NCBI GenBank assembly: GCA_025267735.1 | Contig: CM046297.1 | Span: forward strand, 23,338,011 to 23,402,010 | DNA length: 64,000 nucleotides | From: Mactra quadrangularis | Lineage: Eukaryota > Mollusca > Bivalvia > Venerida > Mactridae | Direction of reading: 5' to 3' | Shown here: piece by piece, positions 35,936-45,989 of the stretch | Position numbering within the stretch: the first letter of the stretch is position 1 | How the letters are laid out: each line of letters starts with the position of its first letter | Notes under the pieces: model-generated | The model's database searches: none | Told to the model about the DNA's origin: nothing | The model's input: the letters and a program-made list of their open reading frames with translations, nothing else | Made by a program: the position numbers and the translations under genes

Positions 35936-36510
35936 AAGTTGTTATTACATAAGTACATTTTGATGCAGGATAATTGATGGAAGCATCCTAATAAAGCCGT
36001 TTACTTTGATAAACTAATATCATGGGCATTTTATGTCATAAGAATATCTTATCGTGCCTTTAGCAATCACACAACATTATTATCAGTCTGAAACTCGAGG
36101 CTATATTTATATAGGTGTATATGTGGATTTATAAATCTATTTGTAGTTTTAATTTTGAAATTTGTACTGCTCAAGGATGGATCGAGACTGTGTTGTTTAT
36201 GTTTATGTATATGGATGTAGATTTATGTATATATATGCTATAATCTGATTGCTCTTTCATTGAGCAATTCTCTATACTATTAGTAATGAAGATTTGTGAC
36301 GGTGTATATGGGTCCTTCTACCCCGAGAGCACATATACCTCGAGGCGTCAGCCGAGGGGTTATATGTAGCTTCGAGGGCACAGAGCTACATGTGGTTAGA
36401 AATTGCAGGCTGTAGCTTGAAAAAATATTTTTTTACCTTCTGATCTATATTTTATCCTGCATGACCCAGTATAAAGCATGATCTTCAATTCATCGAAATA
36501 CAAAAAACAT
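35936..36510. other. Spacer, one imperfect inverted segment
   Basis: ATATACCTCGAGGCG ... GCCGAGGGGTTATAT (about 36328-36366) is an imperfect inverted repeat in a locally GC-richer patch. No gene recognised. Confidence 0.35.
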
Positions 36511-36513
36511 TTG

Positions 36514-36581
36514 TCAATTGCGACGTTTAGCGGCGTTGCGATGTTTAGCGGCGCTACACTCATCGCTAAACGTCGCAACAT
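36514..36581. repeat. Family Q sequence, convergent units, split by a transposon
   Basis: Two forward units (GCGACGTTTAGCGGCG, GCGATGTTTAGCGGCG) are followed by a reverse unit (CGCTAAACGTCGCAAC), forming a small palindrome. The hAT-like element inserted in the last unit; the interrupted sequence resumes at 37304. Confidence 0.8.
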
Positions 36582-37303
36582 TAGTGCTGCAACGATTCAC
36601 CGGAAAGTCGATTCGATGCGATTCGATACATTTTTTTTCGATTCGATTTTTTTCGATTCGATTCATTTTTTAATATAATTTACTTCAAATATGCATTTAT
36701 ACATTTATTTGAGCTTAAAACAAAATTATATGGATTTACTAAAAGTGTTACTGAAATTTGATAACACGAAACTCGAAAATCTGCTAAATTTATATTTGCT
36801 TTTTCAAGTACGAAATGGATTGGGTACGAATGTAAAGTTCGCGAAAATGTATTATAATTGTAATTTCGACTAAAAACGTATAGACAGCATGGAACATAAA
36901 TTGTAGAAAGGTGCAATTCTTGATATACTTCCGTACATTTAACAAAAACCTACGCTTTGTTGGGAAATATATTTAAATTTGAATTAACTAACATCGAAAC
37001 TTAACAGGTAAAACTCAATCACACCGACCCAATTTGCGTAGCTAATGGGGGCATGACTAAATATTTGCAACAGAGTTTCCATGCTTGTTAAATCGTATTG
37101 GAAGCTTTAGAGAAATGTAACTAAGTTAAACCCAGTTTCACTGTCAACGTATTTTGTATTTTAGGTGCGCCTTTGCTTTTATCGTTATAACATATGTAGA
37201 CATGTTTAAAAGTCAGTATCGAATCGAAACTCGCAGGTCCCGAATCGAATCGGCACCCTCGCAATCGAGTCTCGATGTATCGAATCGAATCGTTGCAGCC
37301 CTA
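36582..37303. mobile_element. hAT-type non-autonomous transposon with perfect 8-bp TSD
   Basis: 722 bp. The termini TAGTGCTGCAACGATTC and (reverse complement) TAGGGCTGCAACGATTC are 17-bp inverted repeats with one mismatch. Repeats of ATTCGATTCGAT/ATCGAATCGAAT lie just inside both ends. The target duplication CGCAACAT occurs at 36574-36581 and 37304-37311. No transposase frame; the ORFs at 36478-36916 and 37154-37339 are within or across it and are rejected. The hAT assignment rests on the 8-bp TSD and terminus style. Confidence 0.92.
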
Positions 37304-37440
37304 CGCAACATCGCTATAGCAAGAATACGGTCTCTATAGCGCTTGCCTATCTAGATCTAACTCAACTTGACCAAATTTGAAAGATGATCAAAATAGACAC
37401 TGAGATAAAGTTTATGGCCGCGAGAGTTATTCCATTTGAT

Positions 37441-37692
37441 ATTTAAATGGATATTAAAGGTGCAATAACGGTTGCTATGGAACTCAAATCGGTTGCCATG
37501 GACAGTATAGTGGATACTTCTGGCCTTAAGGCGATTGGCATAAGGTGTAAGAGTGGGTGCTATGGACGAAGGGGTGGTTGCTTAGGATATGTTGAAGGTT
37601 GCTATGAGTCTAAGAGTGGCTGCTTTGAAGTCATATTTGTCCTATGTAATATTTGTGTGTTGATTAGGCTCGACACTATACCTTCCTACTAA
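37441..37692 (+). repeat. Duplicated segment, copy 1 (GGTTGCTATGG-rich)
   Basis: Homologous to 39356-39556, sharing ACTCAAATCGG, GGATATGTTGA(A/T)GGTTGCTATGAG and the sequence leading into a family Q array. The 81-codon frame here is not conserved as an ORF in the second copy, so it is not called a gene. Confidence 0.75.
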
Positions 37693-37890
37693 GTGCGACG
37701 TTTAGCGGCAAGGTTGCGACGTTTAACGGCATTCGATTTTTTTTGCGACGTTTACCGTCAGCGTTGCGACGTTTAACGGCAGGGCGATTGCGACGTTTAG
37801 CGGCGGTTGCGACGTTTAGCTTTAGTGTTTCGATGTTTAACGTCAGTTGCGACGTTTAGCGGCGTTGCGACATTTAACGGCGCTACAGTG
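37693..37890 (+). repeat. Family Q minisatellite, forward
   Basis: About nine imperfect units of GCGACGTTTAGCGGC or GCGACGTTTAACGGC separated by short variable spacers. Confidence 0.88.
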
Positions 37891-38234
37891 CGGCTTGTTT
37901 TCAGTGATATATAAGCTAAAATGTTCTTTATCATTTTGTAAAAAAAGTAGATCGCGAGCGACGATTTCTGACGTGACGAATATTCGTACTCGATTATCTG
38001 GTCTTTTTATAAATTGTCACTTATATTCTTCATAAAAATGAATACTATGGCGTAAATAGCAAAACAATACTTGTCAAATGATGTCATTGCAAACACCATA
38101 AAGTGACATCACACTGTAGCGTTCTTTTTTTTGATGGCTGACATTATTGGAAACACTCTGACACATTCGGAGGCACTAATCACGTTTTGCAAACAATATG
38201 ATATTTTTAGCAAATGCATGAGATTTCACAAATT

Positions 38235-38350
38235 TTTACTGAAGCACAAACTTCTATAACTCTCTAAATTGTACAGAAACGTCTTGAGAGCAATGAAATA
38301 GTGTTCTGATAATGACAATTTCTGAGCGAATTGACATGCAACCGTTAAAA
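38235..38350 (+). mobile_element. MITE-Z fragment next to MITE-X
   Basis: Matches the left part of Z (CTAAATTGTACAGAAAC, AGTGTTCTGATAATGACAAT) and stops just before MITE-X copy 3, which appears to have inserted into or beside it. Confidence 0.65.
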
Positions 38351-38365
38351 CTGTTGACGTATGTA

Positions 38366-38761
38366 CAATCTCCGTAAACAGATATCCTGTAGAGCGTTGT
38401 CGTACAGGATCTCTACTGTCTCCGTGGAAGGTCACGTCGAGATGAACTTTGTGTCGACTAATCAATGCGTAGCTTTCATCTAGACGAAAACACTATTAAT
38501 CACATTTTGATTTCATAATTTCTATATTTAGACCAAGATCGCATGCTAATTTTACAGCAGTATAATTCACAGTCTGCGATTGGGCGGCTCATTTCAAATT
38601 GCGTGACGTAGACGATGTATACAAGTACGTATCATAACTATTTCGTCATGAATGTTATGATGAGAAAAGGTCACTTAAACGTGACCTTCGTTTGAAAACG
38701 GCCAAATCTAAATTAGCGAGTATGCGAGCGGAAAATTTTAGATCGGTTTTTAATCAGATTG
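38366..38761 (-). mobile_element. MITE-X copy 3 (9-bp TSD), inverted
   Basis: 396 bp with ends CAATCT and AGATTG, opposite orientation to copies 1 and 2. The perfect 9-bp TSD is ACGTATGTA at 38357-38365 and 38762-38770. It retains the AAGGTCAC-N6-GTGACCTT palindrome at 38667-38688. The minus frame 38226-38465 is a repeat artefact. Confidence 0.93.
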
Positions 38762-38770
38762 ACGTATGTA

Positions 38771-39355
38771 TGAATCCCAAACGTCGTTTGAAACGGTAGA
38801 AAGGATTTTAGTGCTATTGTAACTTATATTTAACACAATCTATGGTTTAGTTTGTCTTTAACAATTGAAATATTCCCTTCGTAACACGAATATTGACGTT
38901 AAAATGTAATTTTGAAATGTCAAATCAATTGATCAAGTCTGTAAGCGAGAAGTTTTAATAGAACGCATATAATGTAATCAATGAGCGATATAGGAAAGAA
39001 GATCCATGCAGAACGATCAGTCTTACTTCTGGTGTTAAAATAACTCATAATTTGGCCCTTGGGACGGGGAGAATAATCTCTCCCCGCACTGAATTATTAA
39101 TTGGCATTGATGTATGAAAACAGACAATGTTTTTGTACATGATTTCTCATTACGTCACTTTTAACATTTATGTTGCATTAACTTCCTTTAATAAATCTTC
39201 ATTATTATTATATAACATTTAGGTTCACAGAACATGTTCTTGTCTGTAAATCTGAATTAATCTTTGTCATACATAATGCTTTTAAAACTAAATACTTATT
39301 TAGGGACTTTACACCAAACTTTCACTGACCGTTGTCCTTACATAAGACATTTAAG
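38771..39355. other. Spacer, nothing supported
   Basis: No gene or shared repeat recognised. Confidence 0.45.
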
Positions 39356-39556
39356 TGGATAGTAAATGTGCACTAACGGTGGCTAATGAACTCAAATCGG
39401 CATAGGGTGTAAGAGTGGTTACTATGTACCTAAGGGTGGTTGCTAAGGATATGTTGATGGTTGCTATGAGACTAAGGGTGGTTGAATTGAAGTCATATTT
39501 GTCCTTTATTATACTTGAAAGTTGTTTAGACTCGATACTATACCCTCCTACTGAGT
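39356..39556 (+). repeat. Duplicated segment, copy 2
   Basis: Second copy of 37441-37692, somewhat shorter, with the same order of landmarks ending in CTCCTACTGAGTGCGA before a family Q array. Confidence 0.75.
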
Positions 39557-39712
39557 GCGAAAGTTAGCGTCAAGGTTGCGACGTTTTTCGTTAGTCAATT
39601 TTTGTGCGACGATTAACGTCAGGACTATTGCGACGTATAGGCGGCATTTACGACGTTTAGCGTTAGTGTTGTGACGGTTAGCGATGTTTTCGACGTTTAA
39701 CGGCGCTATATA
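39557..39712 (+). repeat. Family Q minisatellite, forward, diverged
   Basis: Units such as GCGACGTTTTTCGTTAG, GCGACGATTAACGTCAG, ACGACGTTTAGCGTTAG. More diverged than at 37.7 kb. Followed by 39803-39859, which is homologous to 31486-31540. Confidence 0.8.
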
Positions 39713-39859
39713 CAATGTTACAGAACAAATTATAATTTTGAATGCTTGCATTGAGCATTAGTTTCAGACACTAAATGGACGCAATAAAAAGTTTAAAAAG
39801 TTAATGTGTGGTTCAAAGTCTGCTTCCATATGCATGTTCAACCGACTTTACAATTTACG

Positions 39860-40225
39860 ATATAAATCATTTCAAAATAAAACGTACACAAATTTGTATA
39901 AACTCAAAGAAATAGATCCTTAATAAGATATTTTATGCTGCATGATTGTACATAAGTCTATTCCATGTATTTATGTTTAGATTATACATTATTATAATAT
40001 GATACTGCAGACACATAAAATATCTTATGTATAAAATAGTATTCACTTATACTGTCGTAACCTTTGCATTTTAATGCTTTTTAAGACAACAAGGGTCTCA
40101 TTTTTAATATCATTTATACTCTGATAAACTTTGGCCAAGACCCGTAACTGATTTATGGACGGCTAATAGCATTTAACTTAAAGCCCCAATCCTATGTACT
40201 GCATAAACATGAAATGTTACTGATG
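39860..40225. other. Spacer, nothing supported
   Basis: AT-rich. No gene or repeat recognised. Confidence 0.4.
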
Positions 40226-40228
40226 TAT

Positions 40229-40445
40229 GTGGCGCCGCTTAACGTCGCAGTTGACTCTAAGCTACGCAACACTGACGCTAAATGTCGCAACCAACGCTTA
40301 ACGTCGCATTTGTTCTGACGATGAATGTTGCGACGCTGACGCTAAATGTCACACTTATTTTACTCTAAATGACGTTAAATTTCGCAAACAACGCTGAACG
40401 CCGAAGTTATTCTGACGATTGCGACATTGACACTAAATGTCTCAC
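40229..40445 (-). repeat. Family Q minisatellite, reverse orientation
   Basis: Units such as GCTTAACGTCGC, CGCTAAATGTCGCAACCAAC and TGACGCTAAATGTCACAC, reverse complement of the core. It opposes the forward arrays at 37.7 and 39.6 kb. The 103-codon frame 40369-40680 starts inside it and is rejected. Confidence 0.82.
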
Positions 40446-42013
40446 ATATTTGAAATGTTTAGTACGTAACCTTAACAACAACAAAGTATTACTCATGATG
40501 AATATGACTGGTTACATTGGGCATTCAAGTGTTGGTAGGAATGCAGTGTTGGTTGCTTTCGACCTTCGAGAGTTGTTAATTTCAATTAATTTTGTCATTT
40601 GTTTAACTTGTCCCGTCGCTAATGAGTTAGGTTTAATTGATTTTAAAGGTAAAGGATATGTTTTTATTTGCGGAAAATGAATTTACCTCAGTAGGGGGCT
40701 TTAAAATAATATAATATTTGTCATAAAATACAAACGTGAAATTTCAAAACAAGAAATCTTTCCAATGCGATTTCATAAATATAGAAAAATTGAGTTTTGA
40801 TTCTTTCTTGATCATTTCCTAAACGGCAGATTTCATTGCAATAAATGGACATTGTATGAAAAGCCAGACGCTGCAATGTCATTTCTAGTGGGTTTTATGC
40901 AACTACTTAAAATATCAATGGTATTTTACTGGAAGAAAAGATAATGAGCTTAGTCACAGTACAGTACAACTGTGGTTAAGAAATCATACTACCAGGGGCT
41001 ATTGTCACGGGATCTACAACAATGTATAATGAGGAAAACCAAAAAGAAGTTTTTGACTGATTAATGTTTCTAATGCAAATATTTAAATGACATTAAATAG
41101 CGTCTAAAAGTAAATACTATCTGTTCTGTTATGTTAAGCACTTTCTCGAAAAAACCTAGTGCAGTCTAAGCAGCACGAAGTTCTCTTTATAGCGGTAAGT
41201 TCTGCCACCCCACAACGGTTCTAATGTTCTAGATTACCTCGAGGTTTTGAACGAGTTGAGTGATTTTTGGAAGAACCTCGAGGTTCTTAAAAAGGGACAA
41301 TTTACAAGAAAACACTATATTCATTTTTACGCTGAATTCATATATTAATCAAAAATGTTTTGATGCTTTATCATGTATTTTGGGAGAATGTGTTCTATTA
41401 CATGACTTTATCTTAAACATAATTATTGAGATTGCTTTTAGTATTAGAAAAACAGAATAGAGAAAGCAATTACAATTCACAAGCCGATGTGGGATTTTTC
41501 AGAAAAAAAAAGAAATTTATACATATTATTTGCGATGTAATCGAAAGCGACGAAAAACAATAGGCCGTTGACCATTTGAAGATCACGTGGCTATATATCA
41601 TGTTAAAGTTGTCAAGGATTAGAAGTTCTAAATTTCTTGCCCATTTCTTATCACTAATGACGCCTACGTTGCAAAATGTGTATTCCTGTAAAAGCGGCCA
41701 TTATGCAAACTTACATGTCTGGTGTTTTGTTGTGTTATTTTAATCCTTAGCGCCCGCTGCTTTTTAATTCTGTGTTAATATGTCATAAATAACGCCACTT
41801 TAAAACAGCTATTGTATCAAAGTGACATAGACGTAAAAAATAAACTAGAAAACGTGCAAATAAATAGACAATCCCGGTATGTATACACTGTTCACATTAC
41901 TTGTTAGTGAACGTGATTCCGACCTCTGTTATAACCATGGAATTCATAATATATACATGATACATTGCTTCATTGACACAATGAACATATTTTTTAAAGT
42001 GTGAATTTGATAA
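40446..42013. other. AT-rich spacer, nothing firmly supported
   Basis: A local palindrome AACCTCGAGGTT occurs twice near 41235-41287. The 66-codon frame 41260-41460 has no domain. Confidence 0.4.
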
Positions 42014-42021
42014 AGAGTTAT

Positions 42022-42270
42022 GAATCAGTGGTGTTTTTCACCAAAATTCTTACGAAAAAAATCTTCGTAAAGCAAAGGCAAATAACATTAATAATACGCT
42101 TATTTTTTGGCTTATCAATTCTAAATATTATACAAATTGTGTAGAATTGTGCATACCTTTAGGATATCATATCATAGTTATGCTTATTATCCGTCTAACT
42201 TTGAAATGCTAATCATATGAAACTGACTTACGAAGATTTTTTTCGTAAGAATTTTTGTGAAAAGCACCAC
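42022..42270. mobile_element. MITE with ~43-bp terminal inverted repeats
   Basis: The left arm 42028-42070 (GTGGTGTTTTTCACC ... TCTTCGTAA) pairs with the right arm 42228-42270 with only two mismatches. The interior is AT-rich. AGAGTTAT occurs at 42014-42021 and directly after the right arm at 42271-42278, so it may be an 8-bp TSD; this leaves six extra bases (GAATCA) at the left end. Confidence 0.82.
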
Positions 42271-42539
42271 AGAGTTATAAAAAGATTATAGAACGTTCAA
42301 TATAGTCCATATAAAAATGAAACTACAACGATATTACAGTAAATTAAAGTAATAAATAATTACTTAGTGATCGATATCGGTAATAAAAGAATATAATTAG
42401 GTTTTTTAATTATAGGTTTTAATTACGACGCATTGTTTATAATTAGGACCATTGCATAAATATAACTTCAAGAAAATAGCGAAAAGTCGAAGGCATAAAA
42501 AGGTATCGGGTTTGTTGAACGTACATCTTTTTTCGTTTT

Positions 42540-42825
42540 AATTCAGGACAAAACGGAACTGTTAACTAGTAAAGCTGTGCTATAATTATGCCAATTTTAG
42601 CACAAATTAATATACAACAGTAAAAGATTGCGATCGTTTGCATTAAAGTATACAACTTTGAATAGTAACGGCAAAGATAGTTTAAGTGCTTTTTGGGCGA
42701 CTTTTATTTAAATTTTCACAATAAATGAATTATTCAATTTGCAAACACAATAACAGAGACTTACAGGTAAATAAAAATTAAAAAATAACAAACAAAAAAA
42801 TCTTTGAGACAGCAGCTTTAAATGC
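42540..42825 (+). mobile_element. Possible strongly diverged MITE-Z copy
   Basis: Scattered matches to Z in the right order (ATTATGCCAATTTTAGCACA, GACTTTTATT near 42698, AGAGACTTACAGG), but the ends are not recognisable. Confidence 0.4.
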
Positions 42826-42881
42826 TTACAATAGCTTATGTTATTTATTTTGTACGTGTACTCAAACTAATGATAAAATGA

Positions 42882-43096
42882 TAATTCTATTCTGGTCTGT
42901 TCAATTCTATTCTATTCCACTCTATTCTATTCTGTTTTGCTCTATTCTATTCTGTTCTGGTCTGTTCAATTCAATTCAATTATATTTAATATATTCGATT
43001 CGATTCAATTCAATTCAATTCAATTCAATTCAATTCAATTCTGTTCTGTTCTGTTCTGTTCTGTTCTGTTCTATTCTATTCCATTCTACTCTAGTA
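42882..43096 (+). repeat. Pentanucleotide satellite (TTCTA/TTCTG/TTCAA)n
   Basis: Blocks of ATTCT, CTGTT and CAATT-type 5-mers follow one another with clean internal phasing. This gives the repetitive Phe/Ser/Ile open frames at 42878-43219, which are not genes. Confidence 0.93.
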
Positions 43097-43470
43097 GCTT
43101 TAATACATCGCAGAGCTGAATGTAATGTATATGATAATGACCGAGATATTCCGTACCTATCACCTTACACTTTGGAATTACAATGTATTAGAGAATGTTT
43201 ACGTGCTAAGTTCGCATGATTGTACAATTTTTAACTCGTCGGGAACACCCTCCGTAATCAACAATTTTCACAATTTGGTGAATAGTGACTAATGATTCAG
43301 TTGAATTTAATATGCGTTGATGACGTATTGTTACAGCGCCACCATTTCAAATGACACATTTAAAATAGAAACTGAATCATCCTCATCCCAGCGACTTTAA
43401 TTTCAATTCTCAGCGTCTTTTCTCACATTGAACTTGACCCCTGCAATCAATGAAGCGTGGAATCAGGGAG
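43097..43470. other. Spacer, nothing supported
   Basis: No gene or shared repeat recognised. Confidence 0.4.
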
Positions 43471-43474
43471 GGAG

Positions 43475-43765
43475 TTTTGTTTTGGGTTTAACGCCGTAGC
43501 AACAAATTGTATAGATCATATCTCGACGGTTTATCAACCTACTCACTGTGCCTGGAAAGGCTAAATCTTTGAATTTAGCTGTTGACCAGTTTCTAGGCAC
43601 ATACTTCTATCAGTGACTGACAAATGCCCTACATGAATAATAATTAGTGATTTAGGGAATGTCCGTAGAAATAATTTCATGACTAATCTCTACGAAAGTA
43701 TGCCCCGCGCTTGAATCAAAACCACGACCCATTGATCAGTTTACTTATACTCAAATGGTGAAGAT
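43475..43765 (-). mobile_element. SINE-B, near full length, diverged, minus strand
   Basis: Tail (GGGTTTAACGCCGTAGCAAC on plus), body with TGACAAATGCCCTACAT, and a decayed tRNA head (reverse complement of a B box near 43715-43725). No TSD seen. Confidence 0.8.
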
Positions 43766-44236
43766 TATTATATCTAAACGTAGTTCTGAGACCACAAAAT
43801 ATAAACTTTATTTGTCAGTATCTATCAATTTTAACTATACTGGCCTAATCACGTGACATCTCCAAGCATCTGATTGGTTGATTTTGTTGAAGAATTCAAA
43901 AAATGATAAGCCACGTCTGTTTGGCCATCACAAGTCATTGCTGAACTTAGTGTAAAGGCGTAAGTTTTCAAATAACTTTTGAGATAAACCACGTTTTGTA
44001 AGATGACGTTCTTTATAATTTTCTTTCCAGTTTTAAGTCAAAAAGCTGCAATATTGCTAGCGAGAGATTAATGGTTGTCGTAACTGTTTCCAACATTTCA
44101 AAAAAGATAACACAGTCATTAGCTTAAAAACTCGTGTAAATGTCAAATACATTTTGATTTATAAGTTTAAAATGAATGCAATTATAGCAATCTAAGTTCT
44201 AGTTTTTTTGGCCACGTTGCTGTTTCCATTTTTTGG
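43766..44236. other. Spacer, nothing supported
   Basis: No gene or repeat recognised. Confidence 0.45.
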
Positions 44237-44248
44237 AACATGTTTTGA

Positions 44249-44569
44249 TTGTTTGTTTGTTTGTTTTGTTGGTTTTACGCCGTAGCAACACATTTTATAT
44301 GTCATATAATGGCGGTCAGTCAACCTACTCACTCCTCCTGGAAAGGCCAAATCTCTGGATTATATCTCTGTAACCAACTACTAAGCTCATACTTTCGTCA
44401 GTGACTGACAACTGCCTTACATAATTAAAAATCGTTGGTAGGTAAGAGAATGGCTGAAGAAATAATTTCATGACCAAGCTTCACGAAAGTATGCCCCGCC
44501 CAGGAATCGAACCCACGACCCCTCGATCAGTAGACTTGCGTGCTAGCAACTGAGCTAGCATAGCGGCTT
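44249..44569 (-). mobile_element. SINE-B, full length with perfect 12-bp TSD, minus strand
   Basis: On the minus strand: tRNA-like head with A box (GCTAGCTCAGTTGCTAGCAC) and B box GGTTCGATTCC, body, tail and a (AAAC)n end. AACATGTTTTGA occurs at 44237-44248 and 44570-44581. Best reference copy of the family. Confidence 0.94.
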
Positions 44570-44581
44570 AACATGTTTTGA

Positions 44582-45240
44582 ACAGATGAATGTGTTTGAT
44601 GTCTGTTGCATTTTGACCTTGACAGAGCGTTCAGAAGTTTAACGTTTTCATTTACAGTAGATGTTTTTCCCATGATGTTTCCAAATTTATTTCATATATT
44701 ATTTATTTCTTCTTGTTGGGAAGGGGCTCAATATTATAAATGTATTGTGTATCTGTGCATATTTCTGATACATGTACATTGATATTTCTGGGCTGAAAAC
44801 TGGTCAATTTCATTCAACTGCCATGGGTGAACACAGTAACCCTGCTGATTTCCATAGTCTTAATAGGTCCTCTGCTCTCAGTATAAATAAGATACAGTTG
44901 CAAGGTATGTGTTTTTTCAAATGAATTTGAATCCAAGAAAATGGATTAATTTTTATTGAACTAAATGAAATAATATTCAGTCATTAGAAAAATGAAGCAT
45001 ACTTAAATGATTGTGTAACTGTGCTTGGAAATCCCTGCAAAAATCACGCGAAATTGCTAACTCGCTTTGTTGTTTCTTACGAAAGTCCATCCTATAAATT
45101 GTCATAATATTCTTAATCAATTCAGTCGTGAAATAGGATAAACTATTTATAACCTGCTTCTATCACACAGTGTCAAATTGTCTGTGAAAATTTCATTCTA
45201 TTACACACCCAATAGGGCATAAAATAATACAATAACGATG
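44582..45240. other. Spacer, nothing supported
   Basis: AT-rich. No gene or repeat recognised. Confidence 0.45.
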
Positions 45241-45536
45241 TTAAAGGTACTCATTCACAGATTTCAACTTAAATATCAACTTTTTCTGAAACTAGATCTA
45301 TCTAAATTGTATGGAAAAATTTCTTTACGTGTTTTGATTATGACATTTTTTGTACAAATGGGCATACTACTACAAATAATGAAGTGCATTTTTGTGGCTT
45401 TTATAGTACATTTTTTGCAATCTATTGGTCAGTTTGTCTTAAAATATTAAGGTTTTGAACACAATTACAGACACTAAATGGTATTTTGAAAAAAAATAGA
45501 AAAATATAAACCAAATATGTGAACTAGTACCTTTAA
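45241..45536 (+). mobile_element. MITE-Z copy 5, internally deleted
   Basis: Both ends are present (TTAAAGGTACTCATTCACAG and GAACTAGTACCTTTAA, TTAA-bounded). About 50 bp including the CCGTATGTCACGG core are missing relative to the other copies. The 70-codon frame inside is rejected. Confidence 0.87.
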
Positions 45537-45753
45537 AGACTAAATCAAATCCTTTAAGTCATTCTACTAATGTATTAATTATATATGCCAGTATGATTTA
45601 TTGACAGCATTAATGTTTTTGTTCCACAACACAAATACAACAACAAAAAGTCCATCCCATAAATTGTCATATTGTTATATTTGTCGTATAGTAATAATCA
45701 GAGGAATGATCTTAATGTTGCTAATGGTTCTTTTTTATCATAATCACTTCCGA

Positions 45754-45806
45754 CTTTGTCTGATTAAATCTCGATTACAGGTTTCTCCACTCGCATACTC
45801 CCTAAT
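45754..45806 (+). mobile_element. MITE-X left-end fragment
   Basis: GTCTGATTAAATCTCGATTACAG and CCACTCGCATACTC match the first ~50 bp of MITE-X. The match stops where a family Y repeat begins. Confidence 0.6.
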
Positions 45807-45985
45807 GCCTCTGTCCCATAAAATCGTGGCTTGTTGCGGAATCGTACGTGCAGACTGTCGTAGGACGTGGGAAGCCTTGCGCAGTAAGGCGACGGTACGC
45901 ACAGGGCACAAAACAACACACCCGTACGGAGCCGTAGCTGGAAGATATACAAGTTTAATCCATACACGGCCACGATTTTATCGTT
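45807..45985. repeat. Family Y repeat, copy 2
   Basis: Inverted homologue of about 17680-17858, sharing CATAAAATCGTGGCTTG, CGTACGTGCAGACTGTCG and CCCGTACGGAGCCGTAGCTG. ATAAAATCGTGGC and its reverse complement lie near its two ends. The 143-codon frame 45601-46032 runs across both repeats and is rejected. Confidence 0.75.
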
Positions 45986-45989
45986 CTTC

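Noticed and set aside
23695..38465. Similar short peptides at 23695-23892 and 38226-38465 (RHKVHLDVTFHGDS in common) as a conserved protein
   Set aside because: Both are translations of MITE-X DNA. Copy 1 at 16.7 kb breaks the frame, so the similarity is from the repeat, not protein selection.
42878..43219. 113-codon Phe/Ser-rich frame
   Set aside because: Pentanucleotide repeat translated. The tail after the repeat has no domain.
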